Source of the DNA: Verrucomicrobiia bacterium
Lineage (GTDB): Bacteria > Verrucomicrobiota > Verrucomicrobiia > Verrucomicrobiales > DEV007
Length of the DNA stretch: 64,000 bases
Reading direction: 5' to 3'
Assembly: GCA_030427505.1 (NCBI GenBank)
Contig: JAUICH010000011.1
Coordinates: 62,001 to 126,000, forward strand
Both the position numbers and the translations under genes were made by a program. How positions within the stretch are numbered: position 1 is the stretch's first letter; each line of letters opens with the position of its first letter. Of the stretch, positions 1-8,586 are shown in pieces. A model generated the notes under the pieces. It saw nothing but the letters and a program-made list of their open reading frames with translations, made no database searches and was not told where the DNA came from.

Positions 1-126
1 AAGCTGGTGCCCGACTACCTCATTCCCAGCTACGTGCTGCTTATCCTGCTGACTTTCAGCGCCGCCATCATGCCCGCCAAGCGCGCGGCCTGCCAGACCA
101 TCGTGGACTCCCTGGGGCACGTATAG
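1..126 (+). CDS. C-terminus of a membrane protein, probably an FtsX-like ABC permease (partial)
   Basis: The window opens inside a reading frame that stops with TAG at 124-126, leaving the last 41 codons. The peptide has a hydrophobic segment (VLLILLTFSAAIM) followed at once by a basic stretch (PAKRAA) and a short tail ending DSLGHV. A final membrane helix followed by PA(K/R)RAA and a short tail ending in a D/E-alpha-L pattern is the usual end of FtsX/MacB-type ABC transporter permeases, where the helix precedes a short cytoplasmic tail. That assignment rests on this motif alone. The 5' part lies outside the window, so neither the partner ATPase nor the full length can be seen. Confidence 0.5.
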   Translation, partial: KLVPDYLIPSYVLLILLTFSAAIMPAKRAACQTIVDSLGHV

Positions 127-219
127 ACGGCGCGGCCAACGTTTTTGGCACGCGCCGGAGCTTCGTTTGTCTTGTTTCCGAGGGACGGTTCTTCTCTTTA
201 TGGTTAGAGCCGTTCCTCA

Positions 220-2151
220 ATGAAGAGCCGCCATCCGCCGAGACAAGAGCGCCCCGCCACCTCCATCTGGCAACTGGCGGGGGTTGGACTGATCCTCCTG
301 GGATTAGCCGGGTTGCCAGCTTGCTCCACGGTAAAAGTCAGGACGCAACCTCATGAAATCGGGCGGGAAAGCCTGCGATCCGCCAAAGGGCTCCGCGAGA
401 TGGCGGGCGCCACGAAGACGGTCATCGCCGCCTTCGCCAATACCAGTACCGGGCTGATCCGGGAGGCCCGCCGCCTCGAATTCCAAGGGAAGGAGACAGA
501 CGCGGCGGCTCGCTATCTGAAAACCGCCCTGGAGTCCCGCGGCCTGCTGGCGGAACGGAAGGAGATCCCAGGTTCGGAGGCGGAGCAGGCCCTTCTTGAC
601 GTACACAATCTCTCCCTGGCCCGCTTTGCCGAACTCTGGGCCACGGATCCGCGCCGCTTCGAAGACGGCCCTCACACTTTCACTGTGAATGATGAGGTCT
701 TCGAAGTGGAATTTTCCCTGAGCGAGACATCTGAATTTTCCCCCGATTTCTTCGACCGCGCGGTCGCGACCGAATCCCTCAGGGGAAAAGGCGTGGTGGA
801 AAAAAAACGCGCTGGCTATGGCGCTACCCTGGTGGGCATCCGGGAACAACGGCCGGAGCGGGAGGAAGAGATGCGGTTTTTTCCGCCGCGCGGCCTTTTC
901 GTACCCATCACGGTGACGCTGGACGATCCGCGACTCATTCCCTCAGGCGAACAAAAGCGCTACCGGGTCCCAGTGAGACTGTGGAATCCCGAGCTGCACG
1001 AAACCGTGGAGGTGGGGGGCCGCGCCTATCCCCTGGCCGCAAATTTTTCCGCGCCCATGGAGATGATTCTCTCCGGACGGAACGAGCTCCTCTGGGGCCT
1101 GGGCGGTTTCCTGGAGGCGGAAAAGCGCGTCGATCAGGCCGGCATCTATCTGGCGGGCCCCTACGACCCGAACCGCATCCCCGTCCTCATGACCCACGGG
1201 CTGGTCTCCGTTCCCATCATGTGGCGCGATGTGATACCGGAGCTCGCCGCCGAGCCGGATCTTTCCCGGCGCTACCAGTTCATGCTGTTCACTTATCCCA
1301 GTTCCTTTTCCATCGCCGAATCGGCCCTGCTTTTCCGGACCAAGCTCGCCGAGCTGCGCCAGCACTTCGATCCCGAGGGAGACGATCCGCTTTCCACCAA
1401 CATGGTAGCCATCGGCCACAGCATGGGCGGCGTCCTGACGCACCTGCTCGTCGCGGACGTCGGCGACCACTTGTGGAATCAAGTCAGCGCGGTTTCCATC
1501 GAGGAATTTCCCTTCAACGACGAGCAACGGGAAAAAGCGCGGAGCCTCGCTTACTTCGAGCCGGATCCCGCCATCCAACGGGCGATCTTCCTGTCCGCGC
1601 CCCACCGGGGAGCCAAGATGGCGGAGGCCGGCTACGCCGGGTTTGCCGCCAGCCTGGCCCATCTGCCCTCTGACTTGGTGCTTTCCGCCTCTTCCCTGTT
1701 CGATGAAGGCGCCGGCGAATACCTGAAAGTGGATCTTCAAAAGAAAGTCACCAGTATCCTGTCCCTGAGACCCGACTCCCCCATCGTGGTGGGCCTGGAC
1801 ATGTCTCCCTATAAAGAGGGCGTGATCTATCACTCCATCATGGGCGACCGCGGCAAAGGCGATACTCCGGACAGTTCAGACGGCGTGGTGGACTATTGGA
1901 GTTCCCACCAAGAAGGCGCGGCGTCCGAGATCATTGTCCCCACCGGGCACGACTCCTACACGCACCCGGACGCCATCGCGGAAATCAAACGCATCCTGCG
2001 GGAGCATGCGGGGCTGCCGCAAGCGTCGACAAATCATCCTCCCACGATCAGCAGCCGGTTTGTGGAAGTCTCCACCGGTCCATCTACAAAGGAATTGGAC
2101 TTCGACTGGCTCTTGGGGCCGTGGCCTGAAAGTGCGACCGCACCTGAATAA
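220..2151 (+). CDS. Alpha/beta-hydrolase lipoprotein
   Basis: 643 aa. The N-terminus has a hydrophobic stretch ending in a lipobox (LPAC, Cys35), so the protein is probably a lipoprotein facing the periplasm. Residues about 36-310 are a long region I cannot assign. An alpha/beta-hydrolase fold starts near residue 316 (PVLMTHGLV, a typical HG oxyanion strand). The nucleophile elbow GHSMGG places the catalytic serine at residue 401, and a late GHDSYTH places the likely histidine at 577. The family includes lipases and esterases; the substrate is unknown. It is twice the length of a minimal hydrolase because of the N-terminal extension. It converges on the sialidase-oxidoreductase gene with only 6 bases between the stop codons. 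Confidence 0.8.
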   Translation: MKSRHPPRQERPATSIWQLAGVGLILLGLAGLPACSTVKVRTQPHEIGRESLRSAKGLREMAGATKTVIAAFANTSTGLIREARRLEFQGKETDAAARYLKTALESRGLLAERKEIPGSEAEQALLDVHNLSLARFAELWATDPRRFEDGPHTFTVNDEVFEVEFSLSETSEFSPDFFDRAVATESLRGKGVVEKKRAGYGATLVGIREQRPEREEEMRFFPPRGLFVPITVTLDDPRLIPSGEQKRYRVPVRLWNPELHETVEVGGRAYPLAANFSAPMEMILSGRNELLWGLGGFLEAEKRVDQAGIYLAGPYDPNRIPVLMTHGLVSVPIMWRDVIPELAAEPDLSRRYQFMLFTYPSSFSIAESALLFRTKLAELRQHFDPEGDDPLSTNMVAIGHSMGGVLTHLLVADVGDHLWNQVSAVSIEEFPFNDEQREKARSLAYFEPDPAIQRAIFLSAPHRGAKMAEAGYAGFAASLAHLPSDLVLSASSLFDEGAGEYLKVDLQKKVTSILSLRPDSPIVVGLDMSPYKEGVIYHSIMGDRGKGDTPDSSDGVVDYWSSHQEGAASEIIVPTGHDSYTHPDAIAEIKRILREHAGLPQASTNHPPTISSRFVEVSTGPSTKELDFDWLLGPWPESATAPE

Positions 2152-2157
2152 GCAAGC

Positions 2158-5100
2158 CTACAAGGGCGCCTCGTTCCAAAGCGCCAGCAAGAAGTCTCCC
2201 CTGCTTTTACCGCCGGCAGCCGTTTTCTCCGGAGACTGAGTTTTTTCCGCCAACGCCACCTTGGCCGCCAGAGAGCGAACATCCAGCTTGCCTGCCTTCA
2301 AATCGGCTGAGGCTTGTTCCCACAACTTTTTGACTTCCGGGCTCAGCGGCTCGTCCAGGCGAGCGTCATAACTGGCAAAGAACCCTTTGGTGCCGAAATA
2401 TTGCGCCGCCGGGATGCGCGGATCGTCATCGTTTACGCGGCCTTGGTTGAAGAAGCTGATGAGGTGCCGCCGCTCCGCCAAGGTACGGATCAACAGGTCG
2501 GAATCCAGTTCTCCGGGTGTCGTGCCCTTTGCCTTGGCCAGACCCGCCGCGACGCCGGCGGCCTCGCCGGTCTGCATCCACACCGGTTCCAGGCGGAGGG
2601 CGCCCCAGGCGATGTGAGTGGAAGAGAGGCCCACCGGCACGAGCAGATTGTCGACTCCCTGCGGCAACAGGGAACGATACGGAATCTGCATGGGGCGCGA
2701 TTCGTTCGTGAGGATCAGCTTCCCATCATAGTGGTAATCCGGGCGTGAATCCGTGGTGCACGAGTGGGAGTCCATATACCAGTCCGTGGTGCCCACGCTG
2801 TCCGGCTGGATGGGGGCGCGGCCATAGTCCGGGCTCAACATGCCGTCCAGTTCGGTGAGGATGTGGCGGCCCACCAGGCGGCGTGCCTCGCGCACATACA
2901 TTTCATAGGGAATGTTTCCGTGGTCCTGGAATTCATCCGCCGCCAGGCCCCATTCGCGAAAGCCTTTCTTCTTTGCCTCGGAAACAGACTCGTCGTTTTG
3001 CAGAAACCAGATGAGGCCCAGGGCAAAGTTCTTGTGCCGCTCGATGATCTTCTCCCGCTCCGGCCAGGAGGCCTCGGGATATTCGTGATTCTCACCCGGC
3101 AGGATCGGGCTGTTCATGTGGGATTTCTGGTTCGGCCCGGCGTTGGTGGCGATGCCTTTGCGCTCGTAGTTCACGTATTCCTCCCGGTCGTATCCCGGAG
3201 GCGGGCTGGTCAACATGACGCGATTCTTGGGATCTTTGGAAACGCAGAAGCGGTAGTTGTAGGCCTGGGACGCCTTGTCCGCCGTGAAGGGACTGGTGGG
3301 GTCCACTTCGCCCTGGTGGGCGCCGTAGACCCGGATGTTCAGGCCCTCATCGATGACGCTTTGCGGCGGACCGGAGGCAATGTTCACAAACACCTTGCCC
3401 GCGTGTGGCTCACCATATTCGTCACGCGCTTCCCGCCCCACGCGATAGGGCACGTCCGCCAGCGCAAGGAGATCGCCTTCGTAAGTGCCGTCGGCGAACA
3501 TCGCTCCGCTTACGGTAATGTCTTCCCCTTCCGTTCCATAGCGGCGCAGGGTCACGTTTTTCAGAAGATTCCCCTCCCGCTCCAGGGCCACGGGAAAGTG
3601 ATCCAGGAGGAGAGTCAGATTCTTTTCCCTGGCGACCAGACGGTTGCACTCGCGCTCCATGACGTGCGGCTCCACCCAACTGATGGGATACTTCTCGTGG
3701 GTGTAGCGGACGATCTGGTGGGTCTTGGAATCACGGCCGTAGGTGTCGATGTAGAACTGCTCGATGTTTGTCAGCAGTTCGCTGAAAAGCGGCGCGCGCG
3801 GCCCGCCGTAAAGGGCATCCCACTGCATCAGGCCGTTCGTCAGCATGCCGCCGATGTGCCGGTCATGCTGCACCAGCAGCACGGTGCAGCCATCCCGCGC
3901 CGCGCGGACCGCCGTGGCGATGCCGCCCGCCGTGCCTCCCACGACCACCAGATCGTAACTCTTCCCGTTCACCTCAGCCGCCGGGGCGTCCTTGGCCAAT
4001 GCCACGGGTTCGGTATCCGGCTTCGGACTCTTGAGGCCTGGTTTCTCCGGCGTCAGGGGAGAAAACGCCACCGCCGCGGCCAACTTTTCCCGCTCGTCCT
4101 GGACCGGCTCGAACTTTGTGGCAACGAAGCCCGCGCTCCGCTTTCCGGCGCGTTCTTCATCCGCCAGAGAGGTCAGGATGAACTGCACGCCGTCCACCAC
4201 CACGTAGCCGTCGGCGCCTTTGTTGGAGACTTCCACATAGCCCTTTTCCCCCTTTTCAAAACGGAAGCGGCCCAGCGCGGTGGGCACGCCTTTTACCAGG
4301 ACTGGCTCGCGCTGGTCGATGGAAAGCACTTTCGTGCCGTCCGCGCTGGCCACGGACACCTGGGTTTTCCGGGCGCGATTTTCAGACGCGGTATAAAGGA
4401 GGCGCACCTCATACTCTCCGGGCTCGCCGATCGCCGGAGTAAAGCGTACGGACTTGCTGCCGTCGCCCGAGTTCCCGGCGTGGCGGTAGCCGTGTCCCAG
4501 GTAGGAAGGCAGGTTTGTGCTCGGTTCCCAGTAGCCCACGTACTCGCCGTCTTCGTCGTCCAGCACGATGCCCGCGGCGGCGGAAGCCGTCTCTGCTTTT
4601 TCCGCGCTCTTGGCTTTGTCGAACTCGGCGGGACGCGGATTTTCGGGCCGCGCTTTCAGCCATTCCAGGTTAAAGCGGGCCATCGTCAGCCGGTCGCCGG
4701 AGAAGCTGGATTTTTCGCCCCGGCCGTAGAAACAGAGAATGGTGCCCTCCGGTGTCACGCCGATGTCGCTGTAGGCGCTCCAGGAAGGCTCCACCGAATG
4801 GCCTGGGGACCAGGTCTGCCCTTCGTCCGTACTGATATGAACCGACACGTTCCGCCGGTCCCGGTTTTTGCCGGCTTCTTCTTTGCCGTCCGCCCGGCTT
4901 AGGTTGTCGGGATGGCAGAACAGCAGCACGTTTTCGCCGCCGTGATCGTAGCGGACAATGCCGCCCATGCAGATGGGTTCCGCCAGTTCCTCCACAAAGC
5001 GCGGCTCGCTCCAGTCCGTGGCGCCGTTCGGGCTAGTCACCTGGATGCGGCGGTGCGCCTTCGATTCGTTCCGCACGTTCAGCAGGACGCTGCCGTCCTT

Positions 5101-5868
5101 CAGTTCCACCGCCACGGTTTCGTTGGGGTTGATGAACTCCTCCGTGCACGGCACCGCCACTTCCCCCGCGTGCCAGGTCTTCCCATCGTCATCGCTGTAG
5201 ATGGTGGAGGTGACGGAGGGGCGATGCGCGTTCCCTCCCGTCCCAGTGGAAAGCCACACCGGCACCACCAGGCGGCCGTTCGCAAGCTGGATGCTGTGGT
5301 CGGGGCCCGTGGCCAGCACTTTCCAGTCGTAGTCTTTCTTGAAAGCCTCAAAGGCGCTGGTGATCTCCACCGGCTCGCTCCACGTCACCCCGTCGTCCTC
5401 GCTGCGCTGGTAGAAGCAGCGCATGTATTCCACGCAGAACACCATGTGCACCGTGCCGTCCCGGTCCGCGATGAGCACGGGATTGTTGTAGGTGACGTCC
5501 GTGGGATCCACGTTCTTCATTGCCAGCGAGAAGGGATTTTTCTCGATCGGCCCCGGCACATTGGAGATCTTCTTTGGCTCGCTCCAGGTGCGGCCGTCGT
5601 CCGTGGAGCGCCGCAGCAGGACATCGATCTGGTCCCAGTCGCCGCCGTCCTCACGCGCCTCGCACCAAGCCAGCACGGTGCCCTTAGCCGTGACGAGTAC
5701 GCCGGGAATGTGGTAGCGTTTGTAGCCGAGATCGCCCTCTTTGAAGAGGTCGATCTTTTCCACGAACGGCTCCGCCGCATGGGCCGGGAAGGCGAACATC
5801 ATCAAGAGACACGGCAACGCACACAGCAGCGCCACCCCTGCACGGAGAGAAAAGAAGCGGGATTTCAT
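2158..5868 (-). CDS. Sialidase-like / golvesin-like / FAD-dependent oxidoreductase fusion
   Basis: 1236 aa secreted protein (signal peptide to about residue 31, AHA|AEP). Residues about 40-400 form a BNR sialidase-type propeller with at least four Asp boxes (STDDGRTW at 88-95, SEDDGVTW, SDDDGKTW, STDEGQTW). The FRIP-like motif reads YHIP, so the usual catalytic arginine is histidine. Residues about 430-570 resemble the golvesin/xanthan-lyase C-terminal beta-sandwich. From about residue 635 to the end is an FAD-dependent oxidoreductase of the FAD_oxidored (PF12831) type, with the nucleotide-binding motif VVGGTAGG and the typical HIGGMLTNGL. These parts are normally separate proteins in Planctomycetota and Verrucomicrobiota; here one uninterrupted frame joins them. 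The ATG at 5866-5868 gives a clean signal peptide. The substrate is unknown, and loss of the arginine argues against classical sialidase activity. Confidence 0.85.
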   Translation of the reverse strand: MKSRFFSLRAGVALLCALPCLLMMFAFPAHAAEPFVEKIDLFKEGDLGYKRYHIPGVLVTAKGTVLAWCEAREDGGDWDQIDVLLRRSTDDGRTWSEPKKISNVPGPIEKNPFSLAMKNVDPTDVTYNNPVLIADRDGTVHMVFCVEYMRCFYQRSEDDGVTWSEPVEITSAFEAFKKDYDWKVLATGPDHSIQLANGRLVVPVWLSTGTGGNAHRPSVTSTIYSDDDGKTWHAGEVAVPCTEEFINPNETVAVELKDGSVLLNVRNESKAHRRIQVTSPNGATDWSEPRFVEELAEPICMGGIVRYDHGGENVLLFCHPDNLSRADGKEEAGKNRDRRNVSVHISTDEGQTWSPGHSVEPSWSAYSDIGVTPEGTILCFYGRGEKSSFSGDRLTMARFNLEWLKARPENPRPAEFDKAKSAEKAETASAAAGIVLDDEDGEYVGYWEPSTNLPSYLGHGYRHAGNSGDGSKSVRFTPAIGEPGEYEVRLLYTASENRARKTQVSVASADGTKVLSIDQREPVLVKGVPTALGRFRFEKGEKGYVEVSNKGADGYVVVDGVQFILTSLADEERAGKRSAGFVATKFEPVQDEREKLAAAVAFSPLTPEKPGLKSPKPDTEPVALAKDAPAAEVNGKSYDLVVVGGTAGGIATAVRAARDGCTVLLVQHDRHIGGMLTNGLMQWDALYGGPRAPLFSELLTNIEQFYIDTYGRDSKTHQIVRYTHEKYPISWVEPHVMERECNRLVAREKNLTLLLDHFPVALEREGNLLKNVTLRRYGTEGEDITVSGAMFADGTYEGDLLALADVPYRVGREARDEYGEPHAGKVFVNIASGPPQSVIDEGLNIRVYGAHQGEVDPTSPFTADKASQAYNYRFCVSKDPKNRVMLTSPPPGYDREEYVNYERKGIATNAGPNQKSHMNSPILPGENHEYPEASWPEREKIIERHKNFALGLIWFLQNDESVSEAKKKGFREWGLAADEFQDHGNIPYEMYVREARRLVGRHILTELDGMLSPDYGRAPIQPDSVGTTDWYMDSHSCTTDSRPDYHYDGKLILTNESRPMQIPYRSLLPQGVDNLLVPVGLSSTHIAWGALRLEPVWMQTGEAAGVAAGLAKAKGTTPGELDSDLLIRTLAERRHLISFFNQGRVNDDDPRIPAAQYFGTKGFFASYDARLDEPLSPEVKKLWEQASADLKAGKLDVRSLAAKVALAEKTQSPEKTAAGGKSRGDFLLALWNEAPL

Positions 5869-6045
5869 GGGGATTGGTTCCCTTCCACTGTGAAGTCCCC
5901 CGAACAGAACGCGAGCCCCTTAAACTGGTAAAGAGCCCTGGCCAGTGTTGGCCGGGGAGGAATTGGATTGAGAGGTTCTACGGCAGTCGCCGCCTTTGCC
6001 AGGGTTCTAAGGATCGGCGGAAACTCAATAGGGTAGCGAACACTC

Positions 6046-6133
6046 GCGAGCGGACTTTCAGCCCGCAAACTATGGGGGGGGTTCCCAGGGATAAATCCCT
6101 GGGCTTTGCGCGAATGGGCCTTCAGCCCAGGAG
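6046..6133. repeat. Palindromic intergenic repeat, copy 1
   Basis: Centre is a perfect 7-bp inverted repeat, CCCAGGG-ataaat-CCCTGGG (6084-6103). It is preceded by CTTTCAGCCCGC and followed by CTTTGCGCGAATGGGCC then TTCAGCCC. The same order (CTTTCAG.CCGC, a central hairpin, CTTTGCGC, GCCTTC.GCCC) recurs at about 46305-46385 with a different hairpin stem, so this is a dispersed element with a conserved frame and a variable, compensated stem. Confidence 0.55.
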
Positions 6134-6262
6134 AATCAGCCGGGTCTGAAGACCCCGGGAAGGAGAAGGAGCCCCGGAAAGTGGATAGAAGACTCGACAG
6201 GAAGAACTTCTTCGCGAGCGCGAGAAAACAAGCATAGACACCGTAGCCCTACTTGATCCCAG

Positions 6263-6310
6263 TGTTACCCATGTTCTGACCCAAAAGTGTCACCTATGTT
6301 TTGACTGCAC
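6263..6310 (+). repeat. Tandem IS-end-like repeats (possible IS21-family remnant)
   Basis: Two imperfect copies with a 25-bp period: TGTTACCCATGTTCTGAC (6263-6280) and TGTCACCTATGTTTTGAC (6288-6305). The last 18 bases (CCTATGTTTTGACTGCAC, 6293-6310) recur exactly in inverted orientation at 15977-15994. Multiple short terminal repeats of this type are found at ends of IS21-family elements. No transposase gene lies nearby, so this would be a solo end or relic. The family assignment is from memory of the motif style and is uncertain. Confidence 0.4.
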
Positions 6311-6313
6311 CCC

Positions 6314-6356
6314 TCCCTGTCTCCCTGTCTCCCTGTCTCCCTGTCTCCCTGTCTCC
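6314..6356 (+). repeat. Octamer tandem repeat TCCCTGTC x5
   Basis: Five perfect copies of TCCCTGTC (6314-6353) plus a partial copy, starting four bases after the IS-end-like 18-mer. A different octamer, also in five copies, lies on the same side of the 18-mer at 15927-15966, so the arrangement is not random. Function unknown; it lies about 85 bases upstream of the DUF1501 gene. Confidence 0.85.
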
Positions 6357-6442
6357 GCACCGCGCCCCAATGGCTTAAACGCGGACTGGTCACCCCCACC
6401 TATCCCCGTTACATTTCAGCGTCAGGAGAAAGAACCCCCAAA

Positions 6443-7930
6443 ATGAACCCCTTTCAGCAAAAACTCCTCCGGTCGCGCCGCGAATTTCTGACCTCGTCCG
6501 CCAGCGGTCTGGGCGGCATTGCCCTGGGCTCCATGCTGAGCCAGGACGGGCTCCTGAACGCCGCCACGGCCAAGGACGCGGGCGAGTTCGCGGCCCTGAA
6601 GCCGCACCACGACCCAAAAGCGAAGGCCTGCATCTTCATCTTCATGGCGGGCGCGCCTTCGCAGTTGGACCTCTTCGATCCGAAGCCGAAGCTGAACGAA
6701 CTGCACGGGCAAAAACTGCCGAAAGAGATCCTCGATACCGCGCGCTTCGCCTTCATTCAGCCGGATACGGCTACCCTGCTCGGCTCGCCGCGGAAGTTTA
6801 CGAAATACGGCCAAAGCGGCATGGAGTTCAGCGACCTCCTGCCCAACCTGGGCTCCTGCGCGGATGATCTGATGATGGTGCGCACCGTGCACTCGGAAGA
6901 GTTTAACCACCATCCCGGGCAACTCATGATGCAGTGCGGCGTGTCCCGCTTCGGCATGCCCACCATGGGCTCTTGGCTGAACTATGGTCTCGGCGCTGAC
7001 AGCCGCAACCTGCCCGGCTACGTGGTCCTGACCGCGGGCCGCGGTTCCTCCGGCGGTTCTACTCTGTGGCAGAGCGGTTTCCTCCCGTCGAAATACGCGG
7101 GCGTCCTGTTCCGCAATGAAGGCGAGCCCGTCTTGAACCTGAAAAACCCGGACGGCCTGCCGCCCCAAGTCCAGCGCGCCGGCCTCGATGCCCTGCGCGA
7201 CCTGAACCAGGGCCGCTACCAGGAGGTGCACGATCCAGAGATCGCCAGCCGTATCGCCAACTACGAACTGGCCAACCGCATGCAGACCGCCGCGCCGGAA
7301 CTGGTGGACCTGTCCGGCGAATCCCAGGCGACGCTCGACCTCTACGGCATCGGCCGGCCCGAGCCGGACCCAAGCGGTCAGCGCGGCACCCTGCCCCACC
7401 TGCGCACCTACGAGACTTTTTCCAAGAACTGCCTGCTGGCCCGCCGCCTGGTGGAGCGCGGCGTGCGTTTCATCAATATCATCCACGCCAGTTGGGACCA
7501 ACACAGCGAGCTGGACAAGAACCTCACCTACAACGCGGGCGCGGTGGACCAGCCCATCGCCGCCCTCATCAAGGATCTGAAGCAGCGCGGCCTGCTGGAC
7601 TCCACCATGGTGGTCTGGGGTTCCGAGTTCGGGCGCACCCCGCTGGGCGAAAACCGGCCCGGCCGCAACGCCAACACGGGGCGCGATCACCATCCCTTCT
7701 GCTACACCATGCTCATGGCGGGCGGTGGCCTGAAGCGCGGCCTCGTTTACGGCAAGACCGACGAGATCGGCTGGAGCATCGAAGAAAACCCCGTCCATAT
7801 TAACGATCTCCACGCCACCATGCTCCACCTCTTCGGCCTGGATCACCTGAAGCTCACCTACCGCTTCCAGGGCCGTGACTTCCGGCTCACCGACGTGGCG
7901 GGGAAAGTGATCCATGACTGGATCGCCTGA
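6443..7930 (+). CDS. DUF1501 family Tat-exported protein (orphan)
   Basis: 495 aa. The N-terminus has a twin-arginine signal (RSRREFLTSS, then a small/hydrophobic stretch rich in Gly, Ala and Leu). The body has family hallmarks: IFMAGAPSQLDLFDPKP near residue 70, GSEFGRTPLGE and GRDHHPFCYTMLMAGGG near residues 395-430, and RDFRLTDV at the C-terminus. DUF1501 proteins have a sulfatase/alkaline-phosphatase-like fold and unknown activity; in PVC bacteria they normally follow a DUF1549/DUF1553 cytochrome gene. No such partner lies next to this copy, unlike the copies at 44769 and 55671. The ATG at 6443 is preceded by AGGAGA some 13 bases upstream, which is too far for a strong ribosome site. Confidence 0.92.
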   Translation: MNPFQQKLLRSRREFLTSSASGLGGIALGSMLSQDGLLNAATAKDAGEFAALKPHHDPKAKACIFIFMAGAPSQLDLFDPKPKLNELHGQKLPKEILDTARFAFIQPDTATLLGSPRKFTKYGQSGMEFSDLLPNLGSCADDLMMVRTVHSEEFNHHPGQLMMQCGVSRFGMPTMGSWLNYGLGADSRNLPGYVVLTAGRGSSGGSTLWQSGFLPSKYAGVLFRNEGEPVLNLKNPDGLPPQVQRAGLDALRDLNQGRYQEVHDPEIASRIANYELANRMQTAAPELVDLSGESQATLDLYGIGRPEPDPSGQRGTLPHLRTYETFSKNCLLARRLVERGVRFINIIHASWDQHSELDKNLTYNAGAVDQPIAALIKDLKQRGLLDSTMVVWGSEFGRTPLGENRPGRNANTGRDHHPFCYTMLMAGGGLKRGLVYGKTDEIGWSIEENPVHINDLHATMLHLFGLDHLKLTYRFQGRDFRLTDVAGKVIHDWIA

Positions 7931-7945
7931 AGCGGCGGAATCTGG

Positions 7946-7963
7946 GCTGGCATTTTTTCCAGC
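7946..7963 (+). terminator. Weak hairpin after the DUF1501 gene
   Basis: GCTGG (7946-7950) and CCAGC (7959-7963) form a 5-bp stem over a T-rich loop, followed by TTTGTTT. It is placed correctly for a terminator 16 bases after the stop codon but is short. Confidence 0.3.
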
Positions 7964-8041
7964 TTTGTTTCAGCTTTCAAACTTCCGAACGCTGGCCCCA
8001 GCATTCGGCAGGAATGTTAACCCCCTACCCTCAAGTCATTC

Positions 8042-8452
8042 ATGCACGGCGCTCTGTGGTCCGGTTTCTTTTTGACGCTCTTTTGGATACTGCTGCTTTT
8101 GGCCATTCTGTGGCTGATGATCTGGTCCGGCTTGCAGCGCAGATTTGGGGCGAAAGGACAAGAGCCCGGGGCGGCCGAAAGCCGTTCGAATGGAGGCGAT
8201 TCCCGGCGCGGTGACGCGGCGTCTCTTCCCTCGGCGGCCATGCGGACGGACTTGGCGGCAAAGCCGGATATCGGGACCGCGGAGTTCACGGGGTCTTCTT
8301 CGTCGAACAGAACCGCTGGGGACAAAAACAGCGCGAGCGCCCAAAACGGGGCGGCCTCTGCTTCCTCCTCCCGGTCTCGCTCTCCCGTGAAGAAGTCAAA
8401 GGGTCCAAAAGGTAAGAAACGGACGGCCTCTTCGCGGAAGCGGAAGCGGTAA
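8042..8452 (+). CDS. Small single-pass membrane protein with basic tail
   Basis: 136 aa, no family recognised. Residues about 6-28 are a strong membrane helix (FFLTLFWILLLLAILWLMIW). The rest is low-complexity, rich in Ser, Ala, Gly and Asn, and ends in a strongly basic tail (KKSKGPKGKK...SRKRKR). The frame lies between the orphan DUF1501 gene and the carboxypeptidase gene, all on the same strand, and the helix argues that it is real. The biased tail and lack of a recognisable homologue leave doubt. The basic tail could bind nucleic acid or phospholipid head groups, which is speculation. Confidence 0.45.
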   Translation: MHGALWSGFFLTLFWILLLLAILWLMIWSGLQRRFGAKGQEPGAAESRSNGGDSRRGDAASLPSAAMRTDLAAKPDIGTAEFTGSSSSNRTAGDKNSASAQNGAASASSSRSRSPVKKSKGPKGKKRTASSRKRKR

Positions 8453-8586
8453 TTTTCCCACCCAGAGAGACGAGACCCCGGCCTCCCGGCGGACGCATTT
8501 GCGCGAGGTGGCGTGGTTCTTGCATTCTCTGGCTATGGGGGAAAATTACGGAGGTTCAAAATATCCGGTAAGCCCCGTCTGATCTC

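Larger units (their letters stand above)
5869..6442. other. Intergenic region with a palindromic element, IS-end-like repeats and an octamer array
   Basis: 574 bases between two divergent genes, with no credible coding sequence. It should hold the promoters of both neighbours. Three repeat features are described separately: a palindromic repeat at about 6046-6133, two IS-end-like repeats at 6263-6305, and a C/T-rich octamer array at 6314-6356. The stretch 5869-6040 shows nothing I can name. Confidence 0.6.

Noticed and set aside
2764-4902. Long open frame (712 codons) opposite the sialidase-oxidoreductase fusion
   Set aside because: It is the mirror of a GC-rich coding frame. It has no domain, is very rich in His, Arg, Val and Gly, and overlaps a gene with strong domain support.
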